Assembly: GCA_016722445.1 (NCBI GenBank)
Contig: JADKIZ010000012.1
Coordinates: 1 to 64,000 of the forward strand
Direction: 5' to 3'
Length of the DNA: 64,000 nucleotides
DNA from: Flavobacteriales bacterium
GTDB lineage: Bacteria; Bacteroidota; Bacteroidia; Flavobacteriales_D; Sanyastnellaceae
Part shown: positions 1 through 10,648 of the stretch, piece after piece
Numbering within the stretch: position 1 is the first letter of the stretch
How the letters are laid out: each line of letters starts with the position of its first letter
The notes under the pieces: generated by a model
Told to the model about the DNA's origin: nothing
Databases searched by the model: none
Seen by the model: only the letters and a program-made list of their open reading frames with translations
Made by a program: the position numbers and the translations under genes

Positions 1-6
1 TGATAG

Positions 7-867
7 TTGGTTGCAAATTCTGCCGAAATTAGAAGACTGGATACGGTAAGGCAAAAAATATATAACAATGTTATCTACGATACTGTCAGAAATGTATTTC
101 ATGAGAATATTACCCACGACTCAACAAGTTGGCTTGTTCATAGAATATTGGTCAATGATACACTTAGTAAAGTATTCATAGACACACTGAATCGCCCCGT
201 TCTTGCATCTGGGTTAGAAAGAATAGTTGTAGTTGAGAATAAGCCTGAAGAAACTATTTTAAGTTTAAGCACATTGATTTCTATTGCTGCTGCTATCGTT
301 TCTATTCTTGCACTTTGGTTTACTTGGAGTACGCATAGGAAATCCGCTAGAGCTGCGATTACAAAAGAGTTTATCGACTTGAATAGTATAACTATTTCTA
401 ATCCTTTCCTAAAAATAATTTACTCAGCAAAGTCCAAAGCAGAATCTGAAATCGATCTTATTGCGCATATTGAGTCAGCCAATAACGTTTCGCCGATTTT
501 GGGACATAAGCAGCATGCAAAAGATCAAATTAATGAAAAGCTTAAAAGTTATTGCTACAAGTACTTAAATCTCCTAGATATGATAAACAATGAATATCGA
601 TTTATGAATAAGCCCTATTACAAAAGACGCGTTGTTAAAAGGGACTATGAAATAAAATGGTGGTACCGGAGGAGAAAGAAGGAAAGATTGGAGTGGATTA
701 ATTTTTATGCTAATAATTTTAGAAATCATGAATGCTCTTGTAACAGAAGAGAAAGAACTAAAGGCTATTTATTAATCAAAGAAATATTGAAAAATGCTAG
801 GCGTAATGGTGCTTATAGTGATAATTTTATTGAATTCACTTGCAGTCTTTTGCGAATTAAAACTTAA
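7..867 (+). CDS. Hypothetical single-pass membrane protein, N-terminus uncertain
   Basis: I do not recognise this protein. The open frame begins at a TTG right after two in-frame stops (TGA TAG at 1-6) and has no early ATG, so the true start may lie upstream in another frame or outside the window. One clear hydrophobic segment lies at about residues 91-109 (ISIAAAIVSILALWFTW), followed by a strongly basic C-terminal half with an Arg/Lys cluster (YRRRKKER) and the Cys pair of HECSC. The N-terminal part contains two loosely similar stretches (YDTVRNVFHENITHD and VNDTLSKVFIDTLNRP), which suggests a larger extracytoplasmic region. It sits just upstream of the defence island, 153 bases before the helicase, on the same strand. 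It could be a membrane-anchored effector of a neighbouring system, but nothing in the sequence proves that. Confidence 0.45.
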   Translation: MVANSAEIRRLDTVRQKIYNNVIYDTVRNVFHENITHDSTSWLVHRILVNDTLSKVFIDTLNRPVLASGLERIVVVENKPEETILSLSTLISIAAAIVSILALWFTWSTHRKSARAAITKEFIDLNSITISNPFLKIIYSAKSKAESEIDLIAHIESANNVSPILGHKQHAKDQINEKLKSYCYKYLNLLDMINNEYRFMNKPYYKRRVVKRDYEIKWWYRRRKKERLEWINFYANNFRNHECSCNRRERTKGYLLIKEILKNARRNGAYSDNFIEFTCSLLRIKT

Positions 868-986
868 AAATACCTCACTCATTACTCCCCAAAAAATAAA
901 TCGCGTGCAATGGCAATAAGACTGGTTTGCGCTTCCAGCTTGAAAAGCAAAAGCTAGGATGGATTTTAATTGCTGCCTCAGAAAGG

Positions 987-1013
987 AGGATATATCCTGT
1001 TTCCATAACTTTG
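987..1013 (+). promoter_or_regulatory. Promoter -7 box and palindrome before the SNF2 helicase
   Basis: A perfect 12-base palindrome AGGATATATCCT lies at 987-998. It is followed by TAACTTTG at 1006-1013, an exact match to the Bacteroidetes -7 consensus TAnnTTTG. The ATG of the helicase is at 1021, only seven bases further, so the transcript would be leaderless or nearly so. I see no good -33 TTTG. The palindrome is a plausible operator for the island; that is inference. Confidence 0.5.
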
Positions 1014-1020
1014 ACCACCT

Positions 1021-3738
1021 ATGCTTCATCCCTCCCAGGCCAAATATTTCGCATATAAATTAAGTAATCGCCAACCAACTGACAGCGTCGAAAAGCTGGT
1101 CAATACAATGTTGGATGCTCAAGTCGATTTGAATCCTCATCAGGTTGATGCTGCTCTATTCGCATTCAAATCTCCATTGTCGAAAGGAGCTATTCTTGCT
1201 GATGAGGTAGGACTAGGAAAAACCATCGAGGCCGGTTTGGTCATCGCACAAAAATGGGCGGAGAGAAAAAGGCGGATTCTTATCATTACGCCAGCCAACC
1301 TCCGAAAACAATGGAGCCAGGAATTGTCTGAGAAGTTCTTTTTGCAAACAACTATTCTGGAGAAGAAAACATTTGATGCTGTCATTTCATTGGGTAATCT
1401 TAATCCTTTCGATCAAGAGAATATCGTTCTGTGCTCTTATCCTTTTGCCATGAAAAAGGCTGCCTACCTCAGAGCCACCAATTGGGACCTTGTGGTGATT
1501 GATGAAGCCCACCGCTTGAGAAATGTTTATCGCACCGACAATAAAACCGGCAAAGCCATCAAAGATGCTTTGATTGAGAGGCCTAAAGTGCTGCTTACTG
1601 CCACGCCCCTTCAGAATTCTATTCTCGAGCTTTATGGTCTTGTGAGTATTATTGATGATTATGCCTTCGGTGACCTTAAAAGTTTTAGACAACGATATAG
1701 TCGACTTGCTGATGAGGAAAATGGAGGCCTTTACCTCGAACTCAAAATAGACTTGCACCTCTTTGTAAAAGGACTCTAAGAAAGGACATTCAAGGTCAAA
1801 TCAAATTCACAGATCGAAAAGCTATTGTGGAGGAATATTATCCTTCAGATGATGAGCAACAACTCTATGCGCTGGTTTCAGACTACCTGCAAAGGCCAAA
1901 TCTCTATGCGCTGCCGGTGAGTCAAAGGTCACTCATGACAATGATATTGCGAAAGCTGTTGGCCTCTTCAACCTATGCAATTTCAGGAACACTGAATGGA
2001 CTAGCCAATAAACTTGATCTTATCGCTCGCGAAATCAATGATGCGTCGCTTACAGAAAATTTGCCAGATGAAGTGATAAACTCCTACGAACAATATGATG
2101 AGCAAAAAGATGAATGGATTGATGAAGATGACGATGAAGAAAGCAATTCATCCGCAAACTGTGTTTACCGTTGAGGATTTGGAGCGAATCAAACAAGAGG
2201 AAGAGGAACTCAAACGATTTGAATCTTTAGCCAAACGTATCGTCATCAATTCCAAGGTGAAAAGCTGGTTACGGCTTTGAAGAAAGGCTTTGATGCTGCG
2301 GGAAAGGCAAGACGAAAAGCGATCATTTTTACCGAAAGCACACGCACCAGAGTTATATCAAAACCATTCTTGAAGGCAACGGATACCAAGGTCAAATTGT
2401 ATTATTCAATGGAAGCAACAACGATCCTGACTCAAAACGCATCTATGACCAATGGCTGAAAAGACATCAGGGCACGGATATGATTACGGGATCAAAAAGT
2501 GCCGATGTGGTGGTGGTTAATTTTCTAAACAAGGCCAACGAGGCCGATGTGCGAGTTTATCAATTACTCGAGGAAAAATTCAAACTGTTCACCGGTGTTT
2601 TCGGTGCGAGTGATGAAGTGCTCGGAAGTATTGAAAGTGGTGTTGACTTTGAAAAACGAATAGCTAAAATTTATCAGGAGTGCAGAACTTCATCAGAAAT
2701 CAATGCCGCCTTCAATGCGTTGCAGGAAGAATTGAAAGCCAGCATCCTTGAAGATGCCATTCAATCCCGACAGAAACTACTCGACAACTTTGACCAACAG
2801 GTTTTGGATCGGGTAAAAATTCAAGCCAGTGATTACCTCGGTATGTATGAGCAGCTTTTATGGGATGTTACCAAGTTCGCCTTGCATGACTACGCTGAGT
2901 TCTCTGAAACGGATCATAGTTTTAACCTTTTGCGCAATCCGTTTCCAGAAATTCATGCGCATTCCGGGCCTTATAGAATAACCCATCGCAAGGAACAAAA
3001 AGAGCTCGAGCACGACTTCCAGGGAAATATCTGGAGACCAAGACACCCCTTGCTATTCGCCTCATTCAAGAATGCAAAACTTTTAATATTGACAAGCAAA
3101 AGGTCATTTTCAATTACAGCCAATCTCCCGGTAAAGTGGCATTGTTGGAAGAACGTATTGGGCAACAAGGAGTCATGAAGGTTTGGAACTTGAGTATCGA
3201 AAGTTTAGAAAGTGAAGATCATCTCATTGCTGTGGGTATCTCCAATGATGGGGAGTTTTTGGATTCGGAATTGTGTGAAGCCATCCTCAGAAGACCCATT
3301 CATTTATCTCATCCGGTAACACAAATGAATGAGTCGCTTTTAAAAGTGCTGGAAAAAAATGCGGAACAAGTGCAAGTTGTCAGGTTGAATGAAAATGAAA
3401 TTCGGAATGCCAAATACTTTGACCTGGAAATCGAGAAATTAGAAAATTGGGCCGAAGATCGAAAACGCAGTCTGGAAACGGACCTCAAAGCCATCGATTT
3501 TGACATCAAGAGAAAAAGAGCTGAAGCACGTCAGAAATCTACTTTAGAAGAAAAAGTGAATCTTCAACGTGAAGTGAAAGAACTTGAAAAAACGAGAAAT
3601 GAATTGCGATTAAATCTGTATCAATCACAAGATGAGGATGAACAACAAAAAGATGATCTGTTGAATCGCATACAAAAACAACTGGATAAGAAAATATCCT
3701 TCCAGCCCATCTTTGAAATTGAATGGGAAATTAAATGA
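1021..3738 (+). pseudogene. SNF2-family DNA helicase, frameshifted and lacking motifs V-VI
   Basis: Read through five frame breaks this is one protein of about 900 residues. Motif I (ADEVGLGKTIEAG) is at about residues 60-72, motif II DEAH at about 160, and motif III LLTATPLQNS follows. The C-terminal half has the ESGVDFEKR region and ends in a long coiled coil. Breaks fall in short runs: A4 at 1744, AA(A) near 2140, GG at 2256, CC at 2347 and CCCC at 3046; adding one base restores the expected reading at all but the site near 2140. Independently, near 2503-2510 the text jumps from GSKSAD directly to VVVVNFLN. In this family these are normally separated by some 60-70 residues holding motifs V and VI (EAGAEGINLQF and QRIGRCHRYGQ). 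That loss is in frame and not a homopolymer effect, so the encoded helicase should be inactive unless the assembly collapsed here. Relatives accompany type III-like restriction genes, as here. Family assignment is firm; the broken state depends on read quality. Confidence 0.85.
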
Positions 3739-3744
3739 TTTTTA

Positions 3745-3770
3745 TTAACCCTTGGGGTTAACTATATTTG
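3745..3770 (+). promoter_or_regulatory. Promoter and operator of the HigB/HigA module
   Basis: A perfect inverted repeat TTAACCC-TTG-GGGTTAA occupies 3745-3761. The -7 box TATATTTG (TAnnTTTG) follows at 3763-3770, two bases before the GTG start of the toxin gene at 3773. The dyad therefore covers the promoter spacer, the usual place for autorepression by a HigA-type antitoxin. The helicase gene ends at 3738, so the module has its own promoter within the island. Confidence 0.6.
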
Positions 3771-3772
3771 CA

Positions 3773-4105
3773 GTGGAAATTCAATTCGCCAATAAAAAAA
3801 TAGAGAAAACCCTCACATCACCTCGTGAGTTGATGAAGGCGCACAATCAATTGGCGAAAAACATCGCAAAAAGACTAACGGAATTCAGAGATGCTGATAC
3901 ACTTGAAGACATCCGGAATCTTCCTCAGGCCAATTGCCATGAATTAAAAGGAAATTACAAGGGGCATTTGGCCGTTAACATCTCAGGCAACTGGAGAATG
4001 ATTTTCAAACCTGGAAACAATCCAATAGCCAAAAAGGAAATCGGAGGCATATTGTGGGAAGGAATTACGATTGTGTGCATTGAAGAAATTACCGACTACC
4101 ATTAA
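3773..4105 (+). CDS. higB: RelE/HigB-type toxin
   Basis: This small basic protein of 110 residues belongs to the RelE/ParE/HigB fold, whose members cleave mRNA at the ribosome. Recognisable parts are the N-terminal helices rich in Lys/Arg (LAKNIAKRLTEFRD), the central LEDIRNLPQANCHELKG and the strand motif SGNWRMIFKP followed by ITIVCIEEITDYH, which matches the HigB C-terminus. I chose the GTG at 3773 because it follows the -7 box at 3763-3770 immediately; an upstream TTG at 3752 lies inside the operator palindrome. The antitoxin gene begins five bases after the stop. The order toxin then antitoxin is the HigBA order. Confidence 0.85.
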   Translation: MEIQFANKKIEKTLTSPRELMKAHNQLAKNIAKRLTEFRDADTLEDIRNLPQANCHELKGNYKGHLAVNISGNWRMIFKPGNNPIAKKEIGGILWEGITIVCIEEITDYH

Positions 4106-4110
4106 CGACC

Positions 4111-5229
4111 ATGATATTCAGGATAAACGACATAAAAGATATAGCGGCAGCGCGCAGTTTGCTGGTAGCGCCTGGTGAAACCTTGGCAGATACACTTGCT
4201 GAGCATGGTATGAAGCAACCGGAACTTGCTGAGCGCATGGGAAGACCATTGAAGACCATCAATGAGATCATCAACGGCAAAGCGGCCATTACACCCGATA
4301 CGGCTCGCCAACTCGAACGCGTGCTTGGCGTACCCGGACAATTCTGGCTCAACGCAGAAAAAAACTATCGTGCTGATATAGCTGAACTGGAAGAAAAGCG
4401 TCGATTGCTCACTGAGGAGCAGGAATGCATCAAATGGTTTCCGATCAAAGAGATTCAAAAGCGAGGATATATTCCAGAGACGCAACAAATCACAGAAACC
4501 CTTCATCATTTGTGGCGGTTTTTCCGTGTTTCATCGGCTGATGCATTTCATGCCTTCTACGCAGAACACTACCTCAAGGTCAATTTTAAGAAGAGCAATA
4601 AATATGCGGAAAGTCAGTATGCGTTAGCCACCTGGCTGCGCATGGGTGAAATTGAAGCGTCCGAACAAGATGTACCAGAATATGACGCGAAAAAATTTCA
4701 ATCCCAATTGGAAGAAATGAAAAAGCTGGTCATGAAACAGCCTGATGATTTTTGGAAACAGGCAGTGTCGCTTTGTAACCAGGCTGGCGTGTATTTGGTG
4801 TACGTACCTAGTCTGCAAAAGGCGCCGGCGAGCGGAGCGGCGCATTGGCTTCATAACAATCCCATCATCCAATTGAGCAACAGGTATAAGACCAACGATC
4901 ACTTCTGGTTTGCGCTCTACCATGAGGCCGGACACATCCTAAAACACAGTAAAAAGGATGTGTTTGTAGAAGGGTTGGAAGAATATGATGGATTCAAAGC
5001 CATCGAAGAAAAAGAAGCGGAAGCCGATGATTTTTCCTCGGAAATGCTCATTCCTAAAAAGTCCTTCAACGAATACAAAGCAATTTCGAATCTCAACGAA
5101 ACGTACATCAAAAGTTTGGCCAAACGCTGGAAAACACATCCTGCCATTGTAGTTGGTCGACTTCAAAAATTTGAAGCTATCCATCATAGTCAATTCAATA
5201 ATTTGAAGGTCAAAATTTCGCTTGACTAG
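4111..5229 (+). CDS. higA: HigA-type antitoxin fused to ImmA/IrrE metallopeptidase domain
   Basis: The 372-residue protein has an N-terminal XRE helix-turn-helix of the HigA/VapI class (about residues 18-80; TLAEHGMKQPELAERMG, then the recognition segment around INEIINGKAAIT). A C-terminal ImmA/IrrE-type zinc peptidase domain carries HEAGH at 272-276 and a downstream acidic EKEAEADD that supplies the third metal ligand. HigA antitoxins neutralise HigB and repress their own promoter; ImmA/IrrE domains cleave repressors in phage and stress responses, so this fusion could add proteolytic control of the module. The start at 4111 is an ATG five bases after the toxin stop. The frame is intact. The upstream inverted repeat at 3745-3761 is the likely operator (inference). 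Confidence 0.85.
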   Translation: MIFRINDIKDIAAARSLLVAPGETLADTLAEHGMKQPELAERMGRPLKTINEIINGKAAITPDTARQLERVLGVPGQFWLNAEKNYRADIAELEEKRRLLTEEQECIKWFPIKEIQKRGYIPETQQITETLHHLWRFFRVSSADAFHAFYAEHYLKVNFKKSNKYAESQYALATWLRMGEIEASEQDVPEYDAKKFQSQLEEMKKLVMKQPDDFWKQAVSLCNQAGVYLVYVPSLQKAPASGAAHWLHNNPIIQLSNRYKTNDHFWFALYHEAGHILKHSKKDVFVEGLEEYDGFKAIEEKEAEADDFSSEMLIPKKSFNEYKAISNLNETYIKSLAKRWKTHPAIVVGRLQKFEAIHHSQFNNLKVKISLD

Positions 5230-5275
5230 ATTACAGGGAATAATCCACTACTACTTTAATATCTGACTCCATTCA

Positions 5276-6976
5276 ATGGCTAAACATAACACCCCACAAA
5301 AACTCGAACTTACCTGGATCGGCAAAGGCGACGAACCCAAACTCGAACCCCGTATCCTCATTGAAAACCTTGACTTCAGCTATTGGGCCGGAAAAGAAAA
5401 AGGTGCCCCAGCTCCTGCAGAACCAGATGGCATGCTGATTCACGGCGACAATTTGTTGGCCCTGAAAGCGCTTGAACAGGAATACGCAGGGAAGGTGAAG
5501 TGTATTTATATCGATCCGCCGTATAACACTGGAAGTGCTTTTGAGCATTATGATGACGGTATTGAACATTCTCTATGGTTAAGTCTAATGAATGATCGAA
5601 TCAGAAAGTTATTTGATCTGCTTAGCGATGACGGTTCGCTTTGGATAAGTATTGATGACAATGAATGTCATTATTTGAAAGTATTATGTGATGAAATATT
5701 TGGAAGGAATAATTTTATAGCAAATGTGATTTGGCAAAAGCGAACATCTCCTGATATTAGAGCAACCATAGGTGCCGGTCATGACTACATATTAGTTTAC
5801 GCTAAGAATGCGGAAAAATTTAAGAGCATAATAAATAAATTGCCAAAAACGGAAGAACAAAAATCACTTTTCAAGAACCCTGACAAGGACGCTAGAGGAG
5901 CTTGGGTGTCAAGTGATTTTACGGCTCAAGGCTATAGACCAAATCAAATGTACACGATTACCACTCCTTCGGGGAAAAAGTATACACCGCCGGAAGGAAG
6001 ATGTTGGAAGAATATAGAAGCAGTTTACCGTCGATTGCATGATGAAGGAAGGATGTGGTATGGAAAGGATGGCAACAGTGTACCAAGAAGAAAAACATAC
6101 CTAAATGAATTAGATGGCGTAGCAGCTTGGACTTGGTGGCCTAACAGCGAGGTTGGTCACACTCAAGAATCCAAAAAGGAAATTATTGATCTATTCGGAG
6201 CAAAAAACATATTTGATACTCCGAAACCGGAACGTTTGATAAACCGAATAATAACTTTGGCAACAAATCGAAATGAACTTGTTTTAGATTCCTTTCTTGG
6301 TTCTGCCACCACAGCCGCCGTTGCCCAGAAAATGGGCCGCAAATGGATCGGTATTGAATTGGGTGAGCATGCAGAAACGCATTGTTTGCCACGGATGAAA
6401 AAGGTTGTCCAGGGAGAACAAGGTGGCATCAGCAAAGCTGTCAATTGGCAAGGTGGAGGCTATTTCAAATACTATAATCTCGCTCCTTCACTTTTGAACA
6501 AAGACAAATTTGGTGAATGGATCATCAGTGAAAATTACAACGCAACGTTGTTGGCAGCAGCCATGGCCAAACACGAAGGGTTTAAGTACGAACCCCATGA
6601 AAGTTTGTATTGGAAGCAAGGCCAAAGCAGTGAACGTGATTTTATTTATACCACCACACAGTTTATCACACTCGAGGTATTGGACAGCATTCATGAAGAA
6701 ATGCGTCCCGATGAAAGCCTGCTGATTTGCTGCAAGGCATTTAGCAAAGGATGTAAAGACCGCTACCCCAATATCCAGATCAAAAAAATTCCGCACATGT
6801 TGTTGGGTCGCTGTGAATTTGGAAAAGATGATTACAGCTTAAATATAGTCAACCTGCCAGAAGATCCGGATGCAGCGATCACAGAGGAATTTGTCGAAGA
6901 AGAAATCAAACCAAAGAAAACGAAATCGAAGAAGAAGAAGGAAGATGCAGGGGAAGATCAACTCACCTTACTCTAA
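5276..6976 (+). CDS. mod: Type III-like site-specific adenine DNA methyltransferase (Mod)
   Basis: This 566-residue protein has the beta-class N6-adenine methyltransferase order. The catalytic motif IV DPPYNTGSAFEHYDD is at residues 80-94, and the AdoMet motif I region LDSFLGSATTAAVA follows much later, at about 336-350, with GRKWIGIEL after it. A target-recognition region lies between and after these blocks, and the tail is highly basic (KPKKTKSKKKKE). It methylates adenine in a specific DNA site and, in type III systems, also serves as the recognition subunit for Res. The helicase-nuclease gene begins 12 bases downstream. Unlike its neighbours the frame is complete over 1.7 kb. The target sequence cannot be predicted from the protein alone. 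Confidence 0.9.
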   Translation: MAKHNTPQKLELTWIGKGDEPKLEPRILIENLDFSYWAGKEKGAPAPAEPDGMLIHGDNLLALKALEQEYAGKVKCIYIDPPYNTGSAFEHYDDGIEHSLWLSLMNDRIRKLFDLLSDDGSLWISIDDNECHYLKVLCDEIFGRNNFIANVIWQKRTSPDIRATIGAGHDYILVYAKNAEKFKSIINKLPKTEEQKSLFKNPDKDARGAWVSSDFTAQGYRPNQMYTITTPSGKKYTPPEGRCWKNIEAVYRRLHDEGRMWYGKDGNSVPRRKTYLNELDGVAAWTWWPNSEVGHTQESKKEIIDLFGAKNIFDTPKPERLINRIITLATNRNELVLDSFLGSATTAAVAQKMGRKWIGIELGEHAETHCLPRMKKVVQGEQGGISKAVNWQGGGYFKYYNLAPSLLNKDKFGEWIISENYNATLLAAAMAKHEGFKYEPHESLYWKQGQSSERDFIYTTTQFITLEVLDSIHEEMRPDESLLICCKAFSKGCKDRYPNIQIKKIPHMLLGRCEFGKDDYSLNIVNLPEDPDAAITEEFVEEEIKPKKTKSKKKKEDAGEDQLTLL

Positions 6977-6988
6977 GCCACTACCTTC

Positions 6989-9654
6989 ATGAACCACATA
7001 GCACAGAACATTTGCAACCGACTTTCCATGCGTGATCCGCTGCGTGATGCACTGGAAATTATTTCAGAACTTACAGATAAACTTGAACTCAAAAAGGAAG
7101 TTGACTTGGCCGCAGAATTGGAAAAGGTCAAACGTCTTTATCCTTCTTGTACGGATTTCGAACGAACGTTTCCTTCATTGTGTTTCAACATTGCCACAGG
7201 AATTGGTAAAACCAGATTGATGGGAGCTACAATCGCTTACCTTTTTCTCAAAAAGGGAATTCGAAATTTTTTCGTCTTGGCCCCAAACCTGACCATTTAT
7301 GAAAAACTGATCGAAGACTTCGGTAATCCATCCAGCTCCAAATATGTCTTTCATGGCATAGCAGAATTCGTGAACAACAGACCTGTTGTGATCACGGGAG
7401 ACAACTATGCCCAACAAGGAAGCTTATTTCGAGAAGATGAAGTTCGCATCAACGTATTCAACATAGCCAAGTTGAACAGCGATAACCGAGCTACCCGGTC
7501 TGGCGGTGTGAGCAAGCCGCCCCGCTTAAAACGTTTGGCCGAATACCTCGGCATGAGTTATTGGGAGTATTTGGCGGGTTTAGATGACCTCGTTATCCTT
7601 ATGGACGAAGCGCACCGCTACCACGCCGATGCCAGTCGCAAAGCAGTGAATGAACTGAATCCGGTTTTGGGTATCGAACTCACTGCTACTCCAATAGATG
7701 AAAATGGCGCTCCATTCAAGAATATCGTATTTGAATACACCCTTGCGAAGGCATTGGATGATGGCAAGTATGTAAAAAATCCATCCATCGCCACGCGTAA
7801 AAATTTCGATCCCAAAGGAATGTCCGAACAGGAGATCGGGATCATCAAACTAGAAGATGCCATGAGTATCCATGAAGATACCAAACAAGAACTCGAATTG
7901 TATGCCTTAAACAAACAGGTAAAAAGGGTTAAGCCGTTTGTGTTGGTTGTTTGCAGGACAATAGAGCACGCCAAAGAGACCGCTGCATATCTGGCGACGA
8001 ATGAGTTTTTCCGCGGAGAATATGCTGGTAAAATTTGCAGATTGATTCATCGAGTAATGACGATGAAAATGCCAAACTCTTGAGCACTGTAGAACATCCC
8101 GACAATCCGATTGAAATTGTGATCCATGTGAACATGCTGGCAGAGGGCTGGGATGTCACCAACCTTTATACGATTTGTCCGCTGCGCAAGGCCGATTCCA
8201 TCAAATTGGTAGAACAGACCATTGGACGCGGACTCCGTCTTCCATATGGAGGTGAACGCACCCACGTGGACAAAGTGGATAAACTCACGGTCGTAGCGCA
8301 TGAAAACTTTACACAAGTCATCAATGCCGCAAAAGAACCAGGATCCATTCTTCAGAAATTTACCTACGTCGAAATCGAACATGATCAATTGACAGAACGC
8401 ACGGAGGTGATCACCTCATCTTCCAAAGTGAATATCGAGATTCGAAATGAAGCTGAAACCGTTGCGAAAATTGCCAATGAAGAAGAGAAGCAGAAAGCTA
8501 CAGTAAGTCTTGATGCTAAACGAACCATACTTGAAGCCATCAAGGATGCTGAAATCATTCATTCCAGTGGCGGATTGAATAACTTCGAAAAACCAGAAGT
8601 GAAAGCGAAAGTTATTGCCAAAGCAGTTGAAATCATCGAAACGGGGCAGCAGGATATCTTCAAAGAGAGCATTGTGGAAGAACTGCCGAATGTGTATGAA
8701 CGAACATTGGTTCAATTTCGAAATTCAATCATTGAAATACCAAAATCACACTGACTGCAGGCGAAACGAAAGTATGGTTTGATGATTTTGATTTGGAAGT
8801 AAGCACTGGTTTCGACATGCGTATTTTGGCAGAAGAAATCATTCGTCAGGGACTAGTAAACGACGAAGTTGATGTTATTGGTGTTAAGCAGGGGGCATAC
8901 AAAAAGACGACACCCGTGAGTGAATTAATCGCAGAGCTCGTTGATCATCCGGAAGTAGATTATGATTCCAATGCAGTGCTTCTTCATAAAATATGTGGTC
9001 AAGCCATAATCAGGTTGGAATCCACATTGAGGATAAGTCAAAACTTCCCGTTCTGGTTAGACAATACCGTCGATTACTTGTGCCCGCATCTATGAACAGA
9101 TGCAAGCGCATTTTCATATTGGCGAGCATGAAATCAAGGTGAAGAGTGTAGCTGCTTTTATGCCCATCATAGACCACAATTATTCTAGGTTGTTGAAGAA
9201 TGGTTATCGGGATTATAGAGAAAATGTCACCCCTATATCTTCCATTCCGAAGTACATATTCCGAGGATTTGAGAAGGCCCTTCATCTGGAATATAAATTT
9301 GATTCGAAAACAGAAAAGGACTTTGCTGTTGTGCTTGAGAATGATCAGAGCGTCATCAAATGGTTACGACCAGCCGACAAACAATTTCATATTTACTACA
9401 ATCAGCATTCTAGTCTTTATCGACCCGACTTTGTTGTAGAAACCCAAGACGGTATCTACATGGTAGAGACCAAAGCCAGCAATGAGATCAACAGTCCGGA
9501 GGTGCAGGATAAAGCCAAGTTCGCTCGGCGATATTGTCAGCAGGCCACCGAATATACTGCCACGATTGGAGGCAAGCCTTGGGCATATTTATTGATTCCT
9601 CATGATGAAGTGATGGTGACGAGGAGTTGGGGGTGGTATTTGAGTTTTAAGTAA
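6989..9654 (+). CDS. res: Type III-like restriction subunit Res, helicase plus PD-(D/E)XK nuclease, with frame breaks
   Basis: Four frame breaks separate pieces of one protein of about 888 residues. Motif I is ATGIGKTRLMG (about residues 68-78), motif II MDEAHRYHAD (about 205), motif III LTATPID, and motif VI EQTIGRGLRLPYGG at about 8210-8250. The C-terminal nuclease reads YRPDFVVETQDGIYMVETKA near 9418, a D...E-x-K core. Breaks lie at TTT 8034, AAAA 8742, AA 9008 and near 9083; one added base at each restores plausible text such as KILQIDSSSND and QYRRLLVARIYEQMQ. Res translocates DNA using ATP and cuts it near unmodified sites together with Mod. The short spacing to mod indicates an operon. 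Because all breaks are run-length errors, I consider the gene functional in the organism. Confidence 0.85.
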
Positions 9655-9676
9655 CCCCATCTTAAAGAACGATACG

Positions 9677-10626
9677 ATGAAAACTACTGAAGAATTAGAA
9701 AAAGAAGTAGAAAAACTGTTTATCATACAGAGTCGAATTCGAAATTCTGCTTTCATAACCGCTATTGGTGGATTGTTGTTTTTCATTTTCGGTCTTTATT
9801 GGAAGTATTTGCATCCTGAATGGAATCTAGAGGATATGGGTTCATATATAGCAGGTGGCGCAGGGGCAGCTTGGGGCTTTTCTGGTTTGCTTTTCATTTA
9901 TTTGGGGTTTCTTGGACAGAAGCAAGAAATCAAGAACCAGCAAATTGAACTTATACTAACTCGAGACGAAATGAAGGCGAGTAGAGTGGAGTTAAAAGGT
10001 CAAAAGGAACAACTCGAGGCACAAAAGACTCGCTAGATCGTCAAACTTCAGCTCTCCTGGGACAAGTACAAACATTGCAGCGTGATATCGACTTTAAAAC
10101 AGTCAAAGAATTAACTAAAGAGTTTCACCAACTATTGGATATTGAACTTTATGAATCAATTTTATATTATCAGTTCATCAAGTTTCTGAAACATATAAGT
10201 AAATTTACTAATAACAGCGAAATTGAACCCTCATTTGAAAAATTTGAAGTATATATACATGCTACAGATTATAATTATGCAGTAAATCATTTTTCTGAGT
10301 TCTATATCGGAATTGAAAGGCTAACTAACAAATTAATTTCAATTCAATACCTCATTCGCCATTCTAATTTAAGTATAAATGAACGTATAATTGTTCTCAA
10401 TGATCTAACATACAGCCTTGGAAACCTCATTCCAAATGATTTTAGGATTGTGCTCGCGACGCTTTCAAAAAGAGGTGAGGATGGATTCATTTTGGAAAAG
10501 TACAATCATCCAAAGCTTAAACTTGTGAGGTACTTTTATCGAACCGCGAAATTGCTTTTCGATGAGTGGGAGAAGGTAAATAGTTCAATTTATAAAGAAA
10601 TTGGAGATTATGATTTAAATACTTAG
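9677..10626 (+). CDS. AbiC-like putative abortive-infection membrane protein, one frame break
   Basis: Adding one A to the run at 10023-10026 joins two frames into one protein of about 316 residues. It begins with MKTTEELEKEVEKLF, has two transmembrane segments (about residues 25-42 and 56-77; the second is AAWGFSGLLFIYLGFLG) and then a coiled coil of repeated Glu/Gln/Lys heptads (QKQEIKNQQIELI through LGQVQTLQRDI). A helical C-terminal domain follows (FHQLLDIELYESILYYQF...). Two membrane spans, a coiled coil and a helical domain with a FHxLL/YYQFIKFLKHI-like core resemble the putative phage abortive-infection (AbiC-like) family. The match is by architecture and a few motifs only. Its place between res and a UvrD helicase in a defence island supports the idea. 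Confidence 0.5.
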
Positions 10627-10648
10627 CTCAGGAAGCTAACTTCCTTTA

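Noticed and set aside
4102..4509. 135-codon minus-strand frame opposite higA
   Set aside because: It is the antisense of the helix-turn-helix region and lacks any domain or start signal.
1021..9654. Interpretation of the whole defence island as decayed pseudogenes
   Set aside because: The breaks are run-length errors of the same kind as in housekeeping and secreted genes elsewhere in the window; only the SNF2 motif V-VI loss is different.
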